Assembly: GCA_918797485.1 (NCBI GenBank)
Contig: CAKKNE010000003.1
Span: forward strand, 1 to 64,000
DNA length: 64,000 nucleotides
Direction: 5' to 3'
Source: Pelagomonas calceolata
Taxonomy: Eukaryota; Sar; Pelagophyceae; Pelagomonadales; Pelagomonadaceae
Shown here: piece by piece, positions 40,104 to 49,600 of the stretch
Position numbering within the stretch: the first letter of the stretch is position 1
Layout: each line of letters opens with the position of its first letter
Notes under the pieces: model-generated
The model's database searches: none
What the model was told of the DNA's origin: nothing
What the model saw: the letters and a program-made list of their open reading frames with translations, nothing else
Made by a program: the position numbers and the translations under genes

Positions 40104-40155
40104 TGATGCCCTCAACCCATCCGTAGCACTGATGCTCTCAACCCATCCGTAGCAC
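40104..40155. repeat. 26-bp tandem duplication abutting the DnaJ start
   Basis: Two copies of a 26-bp unit (TGATGCYCTCAACCCATC then CGTAGCAC) with one difference, ending one base before the DnaJ ATG. The duplication therefore lengthens the immediate 5' leader and adds upstream ATGs. Confidence 0.9.
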
Positions 40156-40156
40156 C

Positions 40157-41524
40157 ATGCGGCTGCTGCTGGGCCGTAGCATCATGCTGTGCGGCCTCGT
40201 CCTCCTGGCAGGCGCGGCCACTACTGACCTCTATGAGGTCCTCGGCGTGCCGCGCGACGCCACGACGGCGGAGATCAAGAAGGCCTACCGCTCAATGGCC
40301 GCTGAAATCCATCCGGACAAGCTGCCGCCGGACACGTCGGACGCCGCGCGCGAGCGGGCGACGGCGGCGTTCGTCGAGCTCGCCCTCGCGCACGAGGTGC
40401 TCACGGACCCGGTGCGGCGCCAAACGTACGACGACACGGGCATGAGCGAGGAGGGCGACGAGGCGCGCGAGGCGCGGGAGCGGCGCGAGGCCGAGCGCGG
40501 GCCGCCGAAGATCACGGAGACGCCCCTCGGCGTCGACGCGCGGTTTAGGAGAGGCGCCTTCCGCTTCAGGTACTCCGGCAGCGGCGTGCGGCCCGTCGAG
40601 GCGACGCGCGTGCCCGTGGTCGTGACGCTGGCCGAGCTCCTCACGGGCGTCAACCGCACGCTGACGCTCGCGCGGCGCCAGAAATGTGAAACTTGCGCGG
40701 GCACGGGGGCCGCGGAATCTGAGTCGAGGGAGACCTGCGGCCTCTGCGAGGGCACGGGCGCGGCGGCGCACGTCTCCGCGGGGCTAAACTGGAGAAACTC
40801 CAGACGCTTCTTCCGCCAGGCGGTGACGACGCGCTGCGGCGCCTGCGGCGGCACTGGATATAATCGGGGCGCGGCGTGCGGGGCCTGCGACGGCGCGGGC
40901 TACGTCGACGTCCGAAGGGAAGTCAGGGTCGAAATACCACCAGGTGCGCCGGACGGCCACGAGATCACCTTCAAGGGCCTGGGGGATGAGCACCCGCAGC
41001 GCGCGACGGGCGACCTGATCCTGGTCGTGACGGTCGCGCAGCACCCCGTGTTCTCTAGATCAGAAGCGGCGCCGGAGAATTTGTACTGCAACGCGTCCGT
41101 CGGGTTGTTGGACGCGTTGCTGGGCTTCGACCGGAAACTAACGGGCTTAAGTGGAGAGCGGCTCCTCGTGGAGCACCGGCGCGTCGCCTTCAGCTCCTTC
41201 ACGCTGTCCCTAAGAGACGAGGGCCTGCCCGTCTTCGGGAACGCGACACAACGCGGCCAGGTGACGGTCTTTATTAGAGTCGACTTCCCGAAGACGCTGA
41301 CGGCGCTGCAGGCGGACGTGTTGCGGCGCGTCGGATTGAGGGACGAGGAGCTCCGGTTCATCTTCCTCCTCCAGGCGCTCTACGCGTACCAGTACGCGCA
41401 GACCGTCGCGCCGGACTCGGACGAGGTCGTCTTCGCGAAGCGGTGCGTCGTCGGCGCCGAGGCGGCCTGCGTGCCGGACCCGCTCTACGCGACGTGGTGG
41501 CGGAGCACGGTCGGTGTGAGTTAA
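40157..41524 (+). CDS. ER-type DnaJ (Hsp40 with zinc-finger domain)
   Basis: 455 aa. Signal peptide (MRLLLGRSIMLCGLVLLAGA), then a J domain (DLYEVLGVPRDATTAEIKKAYR) with the HPD motif in EIHPDK near residue 51. A central domain carries four CxxCxGxG-type zinc-binding motifs: CETCAGTG, CGLCEGTG, CGACGGTG and CGACDGAG. The C-terminal substrate-binding domain follows (VEIPPGAPDGHEITFKGLGDEHP, LRDEGLPVFGNATQRGQ). Such DnaJ proteins stimulate Hsp70/BiP ATPase and hand over unfolded clients; the leader places it in the ER. No C-terminal KDEL is seen. A CTAG motif and a 26-bp duplication lie just upstream. Confidence 0.92.
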   Translation: MRLLLGRSIMLCGLVLLAGAATTDLYEVLGVPRDATTAEIKKAYRSMAAEIHPDKLPPDTSDAARERATAAFVELALAHEVLTDPVRRQTYDDTGMSEEGDEAREARERREAERGPPKITETPLGVDARFRRGAFRFRYSGSGVRPVEATRVPVVVTLAELLTGVNRTLTLARRQKCETCAGTGAAESESRETCGLCEGTGAAAHVSAGLNWRNSRRFFRQAVTTRCGACGGTGYNRGAACGACDGAGYVDVRREVRVEIPPGAPDGHEITFKGLGDEHPQRATGDLILVVTVAQHPVFSRSEAAPENLYCNASVGLLDALLGFDRKLTGLSGERLLVEHRRVAFSSFTLSLRDEGLPVFGNATQRGQVTVFIRVDFPKTLTALQADVLRRVGLRDEELRFIFLLQALYAYQYAQTVAPDSDEVVFAKRCVVGAEAACVPDPLYATWWRSTVGVS

Positions 41525-41909
41525 GTGTTTGTTGTTGTACCTCGTGCCGCGCGCGCGCGGGAGATTGCCGCGGGCCAGACACCGGCGCATCATGCTAGAC
41601 ACTGGGTATCACTCGGAACCCTGGGGATCATGCTCGAGACACCTGAGCTTCACGCGGTCACGCCCCGCCATCGGACACCAGTTTTTGTGCGTTGTTGTTT
41701 GGCAGTGGCACACGCTTCCAGCCGCACGCAGCCCGCAGCAAAGCGGGCCCGCAGCGAGAACCCAGGTGCCGCCTGCGGCCTCGCACGCGCGCACGCGGCT
41801 GCCCGCGGCGGCGCCGACGCGAAGCACCGCCTTCGACTTCATTACAGACTGCTCCGCCGCCGACGCGCGCGGCTTGAGGACGCGCCCGCGTCGCGCCGAG
41901 GGAGCAATT
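41525..41909. other. Tandem spacer, likely 3' and 5' UTR
   Basis: 385 bp between DnaJ stop and PP2C start. The PP2C frame is open through most of it but without domain content, so I set the start at 41910. Confidence 0.5.
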
Positions 41910-42830
41910 ATGGGCGGCTTCCTGAGCCGCCACGATAAGCGCATACGGGACTGGATGGACTCGGACGACGAGGAGCCGAGCGCGTATAGCCCGACGAAGC
42001 GCCAGAAGCGCGGCAGCAGCCACGGGCCCCTGGCGCTCGCCTGGGGCGTCGCCGAGTGGGTCGGGCGCAAGCGGACGCAGGAGGATCGCTGCATCGGCTG
42101 CGTGCTGAGCGACGGCGCGACGTTCGCGGGTGTATACGATGGCCACGCCGGCTCGAAGGCGGCGGCCTACGCGGCCTCGAACCTGCACACGCACGTCGCC
42201 GGGACCGGCGCGCTGCGACGGAGATTACTAGATGCCTTCCACAAGACGGAGCGGGGCATCATCACGTCGGGGATCAAGGACGGCACGACGGCCTGCGTCG
42301 CCGTCGTCGAGGGGACGAACTTCACGACGGCGAACGTCGGCGACTCGCGCTGCGTCATTGGCGGCGGCTCGCGGAAGCGACCCAAGGCGACGCGCTGCAC
42401 CACAGATCATAAGCCGGAGCTCGTGAACGAGGCGCGGCGCGTCCAGAACGCGGGCGGCGCGGTCGAGATCCGGGGCGCCTGCGCGCGCGTCGTGCACCCG
42501 GACTGCCCGCTCATGCTCGCGACGTCGCGCACGCTGGGGGACGCGGTCTGCAAGCGCCACCCGGGCCTCGTGTCGCCGCACCCGGACGTGACGTGCCGGG
42601 CGCTGACGCGGGGCGACCGCTTCGCGATCCTGGCGACGGACGGGCTCTGGGACGTCGTGAGCGACCAGGAGGCCGTGACCTGCGTGAACAAGGTGCTGGG
42701 CGACGGCACGCCGTCCGTGGCGCTGTGCGAGGAGGCGGCGGCGGCCTGCGTCGCCAAGGCGCGCAAGGAGCGCACGATGGACAACGTGCTCGTGCTCGTG
42801 CTTTGTTTTTTGTGGAACGATGCAGCATAG
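41910..42830 (+). CDS. Protein phosphatase 2C (PPM family)
   Basis: 306 aa from MGGFLSRHDKRIRDWMDS; N-terminal Gly2 could be myristoylated. PPM motifs occur in order: RKRTQEDRC, ATFAGVYDGHAGSKAA (metal-binding Asp-Gly-His), KDGTTACVAVV, TANVGDSRCVIG, TTDHKPE, MLATSRTLGD, and FAILATDGLWDVVSDQEAV with the final RTMDN. All metal ligands (E-D, D-G, D-G, D-N) are visible. It removes phosphate from Ser/Thr with Mn/Mg and is not inhibited by PP1 regulators. It ends close after the catalytic core with a short hydrophobic tail (VLVLVLCFLW). Confidence 0.92.
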   Translation: MGGFLSRHDKRIRDWMDSDDEEPSAYSPTKRQKRGSSHGPLALAWGVAEWVGRKRTQEDRCIGCVLSDGATFAGVYDGHAGSKAAAYAASNLHTHVAGTGALRRRLLDAFHKTERGIITSGIKDGTTACVAVVEGTNFTTANVGDSRCVIGGGSRKRPKATRCTTDHKPELVNEARRVQNAGGAVEIRGACARVVHPDCPLMLATSRTLGDAVCKRHPGLVSPHPDVTCRALTRGDRFAILATDGLWDVVSDQEAVTCVNKVLGDGTPSVALCEEAAAACVAKARKERTMDNVLVLVLCFLWNDAA

Positions 42831-43257
42831 TCCATAGTCTTTGTTTTTGGTTTTACTCATAATATTTCTCGTTTTCTTTTTCGATCCGAGGTCGTCTGCC
42901 TCGTCTGCCGCGCCGGCGCCAGGTCCCGGCGCCGCGCGTTTTCCGGCTCGATTTTCTGTAGTACGTTCTCTTGGACCGAGCGATACGTCGCTTGGCCGGC
43001 TTCGATCGCGGCAGCTATATACTAACACTCTAGAGTTCGAGCTGTCCAGTGCACCACCACAGGGCCTCGTACTCGCGTGGTGCTGAACAGCGCGACCCAT
43101 AAACAGCTCCGAACGTCTCTATCTATACCACTTTTGCGCTTGCTGCATTCCTGGCTCGCGATTCTCGCTTTGCACTCAAGGAGAGCACACACTCAACTGC
43201 ACTCAGTGCCACTCACACTTCGTGAGACACGCAGTCGGCAGAACAACCACATCAACG
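42831..43257. other. Tandem spacer
   Basis: About 430 bp. Begins with a T-rich run (ttttggttttactcataatatttctcgttttcttt, likely 3' UTR signals) and continues into the 5' region of the next gene. No gene seen. Confidence 0.5.
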
Positions 43258-44094
43258 ATGCGCACCTCGACGGGCTCCACAGACTCTGCAAGCTCCACAT
43301 CCACCTGGCGCCGGAACCACGATGAATTCCAGGACGGCGAACTGGTGGAAGTAGTGAACGACTTTTACGAGGACCAGCCGCCGCGAAACTTGAAACACCA
43401 CTGCGGGATAGTCGTGCCGCGGACGACGGAGACGACGGTCTGGGTACACCCGCCGGACCAGGGCGTGGCCGTCGCTCTGCACGGCTTGGACCCGATGGTG
43501 CTGCCGACCGCAGCGCTTCGACGCCTGTCGCCGCGCAAGCAGCCGCTGGCCCTCGGCGTCGACGTGCGAGAAAAAGACGGAGCACTGCTGCTGACGCTGC
43601 TGCACGGCCGCGGGCTGCCCAAGGAGCTCGCGCGGTACGCGCTGCGGTTCCTCTACGTGCAGCGAGTACATATGAGCGAGGTGTCCGTGCGCGCTGCGTC
43701 GTCGAATCGCGGCGACTTCCCGCTGTCGGAGCTGCTGTCGCCAAGAGACGACACGTGGTGGATCTCGACATTCAAGGAGCAGTTCGAACACGAGTGGGTC
43801 GAGCTCGCCACGTCCAGCGACGGGCTTCCCCGTCGCGTCGCTGGCGTGAAGATGAAGATCCCACCGCTCCCCTACGGCCCCCTCTCCGCCAGAAACTTCG
43901 ACGTGTGCTGCTGTGGCGTGGACGGGAAATTGCACTACGGGATCTTACGCGCGGAGACCCTCGACCGCGCCGAGCTCCAGGAGTTCGCACTACCCGGTAG
44001 CGGCGTCGATGCGGTGACCGTACGCATCCGCGTTTTCGCCATGGCAGCGCCACGGCAGCACTCGTGCGGCATCTTCCAGCTCGCGCTGTTTTGA
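43258..44094 (+). CDS. Hypothetical protein with discoidin-like C-terminal half
   Basis: 278 aa from the ATG at 43258 (the open frame begins at a GTG upstream). Residues 25-90 could form a small beta barrel (LVEVVNDFYEDQPPRNLKHHCGIVV, then TVWVHPPDQGVAVAL). Residues 115-278 have beta-rich segments such as FPLSELLSPRDDTWWIS, HEWVELAT, RRVAGVKMKIPPLPYGPLSARNFDV and VTVRIRVFAMAAP, whose W-W-I-S and regularly spaced strands recall galactose-binding/F5-F8-type C folds of intracellular proteins. That is a weak resemblance; function unknown. Confidence 0.6.
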   Translation: MRTSTGSTDSASSTSTWRRNHDEFQDGELVEVVNDFYEDQPPRNLKHHCGIVVPRTTETTVWVHPPDQGVAVALHGLDPMVLPTAALRRLSPRKQPLALGVDVREKDGALLLTLLHGRGLPKELARYALRFLYVQRVHMSEVSVRAASSNRGDFPLSELLSPRDDTWWISTFKEQFEHEWVELATSSDGLPRRVAGVKMKIPPLPYGPLSARNFDVCCCGVDGKLHYGILRAETLDRAELQEFALPGSGVDAVTVRIRVFAMAAPRQHSCGIFQLALF

Positions 44095-44115
44095 GATTTT
44101 CCCCCGCGCGCGATC

Positions 44116-44190
44116 CACCACCCCAACTCCATCGACGCGCCCCCATCACAACGCCGTCGACGCGCCACCACAACCCCACCGACGCACGGC
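44116..44190. repeat. 25-bp tandem repeat, three units
   Basis: Three imperfect 25-bp units between convergent stops, each ending near TCGACGCGC (44116-44140, 44141-44165, 44166-44190). It is followed by a direct repeat of TATGTAACACAT at about 44206 and 44263. The CATCGACGC word also occurs inside the introners. Confidence 0.8.
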
Positions 44191-44278
44191 CGTAGCCCAA
44201 ATGTATATGTAACACATTGTCAAGCCTACTCGACGCGCCGTCGTCGCCGCATGTACCTCTAGTATGTAACACATGTCC

Positions 44279-45290
44279 TTAGCCAAACCCAGCGGTCAGC
44301 TTCTTCTTTTTGGACTTCTTCTTCTTCGTCCGCCGCGCCGCGCGGTTCAGCGCCGGGCCATCTTCAGGGCCTGGTGGCGCGTTGGGGTTCTGGCCCGCGG
44401 CCATCTTCTGCATCATCGTGCGCATCTGCTGGAACTCGCTGACGAAGCGCCGCGACGCGTCGGCGTCGCGGCCGGCGCCGCGCGCGATGCGCCGCTGCCG
44501 CGACAGGGCGCTTTTCGAGCGGATGACGAGGTCGGGGTCGCGGCGCTCCGCGGGCGTCATCGACATGATGAGGGACTCCTGAATTTTGATGCGCGCCTCG
44601 GCCTCCGACAATTTACCAGCGTCGAGGCCGCCCATCCCGGGCATCATCTTGGCCACATTTTGTAAATTGCCCATGCTCGCCATCATCTTCGTCTGTTCGA
44701 GGAAGTCGTCAAACGTCGCCTTGCCCGCGACGATGCGCTCCATCTGCGACGCGGCGTCGTCTTTGGACTGGAGGCGCTCCGCCTTTTCCACGAGCGACAC
44801 GACGTCGCCCATGCCGAGGATGCGGCTCGCCATGCGCGCCGGGAAGAACGGTTCTAAATCTTGAACCCTTTCCCCGACGCCGACGTACTTGATCGGTCTC
44901 CCACAAACCGCCCGCACCGACAACGCCGCGCCGCCCCGCGCGTCACCATCCAACTTCGTCAGCACGGCGCCGGTCAGCGGCACGGCGTCGTCGAACTGCT
45001 TCGCCACGCCCGCGGCGGCCTGGCCCGTCATCGCGTCCAGCACGAGCAGCGTCTCGTCGGGCTGCGTCACCTGCCGGACGTCCCGGAGTTCCCGCATCAG
45101 GTCCGCCTCGATGACCTGCCGCCCCGCCGTGTCCACGACGACCACGTCCACATCATCTCTCGCCTGCGCCTCCTTGAGGCCCCGCTCGGCGATGGCCACG
45201 GCGTTGCCCTGCCCCGGCTCGAAGTCCTCGGCGTAGACCGGGACGCCGACCTGCTCGCCCAGCAATTTGAGCTGCTCGACGGCCGCGGGC

Positions 45291-45322
<32 letters not shown>

Positions 45323-45853
45323 GCGGCCCTCCTCCTGCTGCAACCGCAAGGCCAACTTCGCCGCGGCCGTCGTCTTACCGGCGCCTTGTAACCCACAAAG
45401 CAACACCACGGTGGGCTTGCCGTCCTCCCTATATTCGAGCTCGGCCCGGACGGACTGCTCGCCCTCGCCGCCGGACATGAGGGCCTCGTCGTCGCCGCCC
45501 ATGGCGCGCTTCAACTCATCATAGACAATCTTCACGCCTCGCTGGGAGGGGTCGACGCCCTCGGTGACTTCGCCGCCGAGCGCGTTCTTGGTCACGCGCT
45601 CGACGAGGTCGTCTACCACAACTTTGCTCACGTCGGCGTCGAGCAGCGCGCGTCGGATGTCCCGCAGCGCGCCCTTCGTGTTCGCCTCGGTCATGCGGCT
45701 CTTGCCGCTCAGCAGGTCCGTGGCGCCCTTGATGGACTCGGCGAGCTTGTCGAAGAAGTAGACCTTCGTCTGTCGGGGCGCGCGCGGCGGCGGCGTCGGC
45801 GCGAAGGCCGCGGCGCATGCGCATGTTAGGAGCAGTGCGTGCCACCTCGTCAT
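44279..45853 (-). CDS. cpSRP54: Signal recognition particle 54 kDa protein, plastid type
   Basis: 524 aa. The leader MTRWHALLLTCACAAAFAPTPPP has the signal peptide plus A-x-A-F-A-P cleavage motif of complex-plastid proteins. The N domain (FFDKLAESIKGATDLLSGKSR) is followed by the G domain with GTPase motifs GLQGAGKTTAAAKLA, VAADVYRPAAVEQL, VVDTAGRQ, TKLDGDARGGAAL and GVGERVQDLEPF. The M domain is Met-rich (MASMGNLQNVAKMMPGMGG) and the tail Lys-rich. cpSRP54 delivers light-harvesting and other membrane proteins to thylakoids. A CTAG motif is 148 bp upstream. Confidence 0.95.
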
Positions 45854-45922
45854 CTTGACGTCTGTTATGCGCAGCGCTTACTAATTCTAAATCGCTGCGG
45901 CGCTCGGTTGCAGCAGTGAGGT

Positions 45923-46021
45923 CGCTGAACGATGTGTGCGCCTTGCACGGGTGCAAGATGTCACCCACAGCCCACGCACTTCAGCCCTTTTAGTCAGCCG
46001 CTAGCGGCGGTAAGACACTAG
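45923..46021 (-). repeat. ~100-bp conserved intergenic block, copy 1 (with CTAG motif)
   Basis: This block upstream of SRP54 aligns with 52797-52899: on the minus strand both start with the CTAG motif and share GGCTGAA, GCGTGGG, CTGTGGGTGA, TTTGCACC/CTTGCACC, GCGCAC and CATCG in the same order and spacing. The two copies are about 75% similar. It could be a shared promoter and 5' leader, a small non-coding RNA gene or a short mobile repeat. Confidence 0.7.
46001..46021 (-). promoter_or_regulatory. CTAG intergenic motif, copy 5
   Basis: Minus strand reads CTAGTGTCTTAC-CGC-CGCTAG, 148 bp upstream of the SRP54 start. Confidence 0.65.
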
Positions 46022-46611
46022 GCATCCCTCGCCGGCAGAGGCCCGGTGTTTTGCACGCGCGCCGACCTCGCGCACGCGGTTACACAAACGAAAGGCACCT
46101 GACAGTCTCGCTTTCGACGCGGCAGCTCAAACCGCGCATCGCCGCCTGCGAAACCGTGCCTGGCTTGCGAGGGCCAGTAACCAATTGACACGAGCGCCGG
46201 CTCATCCAAGTGCGCGGGCGGGTCCTCGACACGAAAACTGTGCCGGCTGTCGACGAACGGCTACGCGGTAGCACGCCGCCGCCGTCCTCGGGGATCGGGC
46301 GTGTGCTTCGCAGACATGCGCTCTAACGTAGCGAAGACCTCGCAGTGCTGCCGCGGACAAGCGATGAACAAAAAGAAAAAAAACACGCCGCCCAGGTAGC
46401 AATACAGGCCGCACGCAAGTGCGGCCGCAAACAAAAACAAAATCCTCGGGCGCGCGGCGCACCAGTCCGCCAGGTTGGCCGCCTCCAGGGCCGCGCAGCG
46501 CTCTCGAGCTAGCCCCGGCACCGCGACGAAACCCTCACGCGAAACCCTTTATAAGCGGGGGGAGGAGGAAAGACGAAAAGGGGAAAGGGAAGGGAGACGC
46601 CCCGGCTGCGT
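46022..46611. other. Gene-free spacer
   Basis: About 590 bp between the CTAG motif and the stop of the SAP/Tudor gene. A stretch near 46365-46395 is A-rich. Open frames here show no domains. Confidence 0.45.
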
Positions 46612-49600
46612 CTAGAGGAAGTTGAACACGAGGCCGGCGAGCGCGACAGTCTCCTCTTCGCCGTTGTCGTAGAGGATCGTGGCCTCCTCGCCGTCGCACG
46701 CCGTGATCACGCCGGGGTAGTACTTGCCGTCGCCGTCCCACACGACCTCGACGCGGTCGCCGACGATGCCTTGGCCGACCTCCTCCTCCGTGCTGTCGTC
46801 CGACTCGGACTCGTAGGGCTCGAAGTTCTCGACGTCGTCCTCGGACACCTACGGCGTCGATGGGTGGAGGTCGAGGCAAAGTTTTGGACGCCGGCGACTC
46901 ACCTCCTCGTTGTGGCCGGCCACGACGAGATCGGCCGCGGCCTCGGCGACCTCCTGGCCGGGCGCCGCGGCGGACGCCGCGGCGGGCGCCGCGGCGGGCG
47001 CAGCGTCGCCCTCGGCCACTGTAGCCGCGGCGGGCGCCGCGGCGGGCGCAGCGTCGCCCTCGGCCACCTACGGCGTCGATGGGTTGGAGGCGCTGCGCGA
47101 AGTTTGGACGCTGCAACTCACCTCGTCCTCTTCGAGGGCTTCCAGGAGCCGCGCCCGGAGTTCGGCCATCAGGCCGTCCGTCGGCAGGTCGCGGGCCGCG
47201 AGCGCCGCTCTCAGCTTCGCGACGGTGAACGACGGGCTCTCGACCTCGTCCTTCGTCAACGGCGCGGCCGGGGCGCCGGCGCCAGCAGCAGCCGTGGCCG
47301 CGCGCACAAGTGCTCTGTCCTCGCGCTCGCGAGTGAGCCTCCGCGAGTACGCGCTGTCCGGGTCGCGCGTGAATGGGGCTACCGGCGGCCACGGGCCACA
47401 CGAGGCCTCGCCATTCAACCGCCGCACGTACGCTCGAGCGCACTCAATTGTCGCCTCCAGGGCTACGCCCGCGTCGTACTCGGGGTCGTGGTGCCGCAAG
47501 CCGTCCCGGTTGATGTGGCCGAAGGGGCCCTCCGCCGGGCACAATATCTCGCCGAGAAATTTAATGCTGGTCGAGAAGGCATCGGTGGCGCCGGCGAGGG
47601 CGAGCCCGTGAGTAGTGGGGAACTCGCCGCGGCCAGTCATCCCGAGCATGCAGCGCACGGCATACATGGCATCGACGATGACGACGTCTTCGTCGCGCCC
47701 CAACATGTGCTCCGTGAGGTACCGCCGGTCGCCGCCGCCCCAAGCAACGAGGGCTCCTCCAGCACCTAGCTCCGCTTCGACGTCGCAGAAGGCGTCGTCG
47801 AGCTCGCCCGCCTTCGCGACGGCGAGCTCCTGAGGCTGCATGCGCTCGGTTTCCTCGCACCAGACGCTCGGAAGGTCGGCGGACGAAAGCCTCACTATGA
47901 GCTTCGGTTCGACGTCACTCGCACGCCTCGCGAGGACGGCCATCGTGTGGTAGTAGGAGTGGCCGCCACTGGTTCGGCCTTCGGCGTCGCTCGCCCCAAT
48001 CGTGTCGCCATCAATAACGGCCCTGCAGATGAATTTGATCGCTCCCTCGGGCCCGCGGTCGGAGAGCTGGTCGAGCGGCTTCGGCTCCGTGCCTCGGTAG
48101 GACATCAGGCGATCATAGGCTTGCTCTTTCATGCCCGCGACGCACATTCCCTTTAGGTCGCACGCGAAGTCGGACTTGATGGCCTCTGTAGCTTTGCCGC
48201 AGCTGTCGCTGGGGGGCCACCGCGGCTTGCCCGCGGCTACCCGCGCATCGCCGCTTCTCCTCCTGGCTTCTCTAAAATACTCGGACCACGTCAGACCGGA
48301 GCTATAAGCCAGATCATCATCGGTTTTTGCGGAGGCCAACGGGCGCAATGGCGTACGAATTGTTAAATAGCCACAACGCGACACAAAAAGGTACAGATCA
48401 TCGCCTTCGTGCTCGAAGCGGGGCCCTCCCGTCGCCTCGACGAACGCGGCGAGGATCTCCTCCGCGTTATCCTTGGTCACCTCCGTGTCGGGGTCCATTC
48501 CGGCCTCCTCGAGGACATGAGCTAATCTGGCCGGGCGCTTCGACAAGGCCACACCTTTCGACGACTTTACCTTTGGACCATCTCTCAGACGCTCGACAAT
48601 TGCCTTATAAGTTTCCAACGCGCCGCCGCCCTCCGGCGGGACGCACCGCACCTTATAGCGGCCGCCCGTGAATAACAGCCCGAGTTTGAAGCCGTCCAGA
48701 TCATCTAAGAGATAGTTCTCGTCGTTGAGGAACGATTCAAGTTTCTGCTGGATCTTCGCGAGCTCTTCCACCTCTTTGCGGTTCTTCGGTCCGTACTTTT
48801 CGTCCTTCGTGAGGAGTCTGAACCGCTCGAGCGCCTGGGACTCTTCCGAAGAAGGCGACGCGGCGCCGTCGACATCGGCCTGGGAATCGAGGGGGTTGTA
48901 CACGAGGCCGGCGAGCGCGACGGTCTCCTCGTCGCCATTGTCATAGAGGATCGTGACGTCCTTGCCGTCGAACGCCGTGAACTTGCAGCGGTAGTACTTG
49001 CCGTCGGGGTCCCACAAGACCTCGACGCACTGACCTAGGACCGGACACTGGAGCTCGTCGGCGCAGTCGTCCGACGCCGTGAACGACGTCTGGAGCTCGT
49101 CGGCGCCGTCGACGGGCGGCAGCGGCGCGGGGAGAGCGAGCGACTGGCGTGGCCGTCGCGGGCGCTCCGTGACGGTTTGAAACACAAACCCATCGTGGGG
49201 CATCGCGGGCGCGCCGTCGCCGCAAGACAGAGTAGTCAGGCCCGCGATGGCCTCAGTTTCAGCTTGAGCCCGATCACGACCTTCCGCGACGTCGCCGGTC
49301 GCGACGTTCGCCGCCGCAGGTTCTTCCGTCGCCGCCGCCGCAGGTTCTTTCGTCGGGGTCTCGCAATACTCGTCGCCCTCGCCCTCGGGCGGCTGGAACG
49401 GTTGGTGCCCGTCGACGCCGCCGGCCTCGGTCACAGCGGCGCCGGGCTCCGCGGTCGCGCCGCCGTCGCCAGGATAAGACGTCTCGGACGCGGCGGCGCC
49501 GTCGGCTGAAGGTGTCGCGTCGACTGCGGTCTTCGCGGCGCCGTTCGGCAAGACGCCGAAGAAACACGTACAAGCGTCGGACACGTAGCTGACAGCCGCG

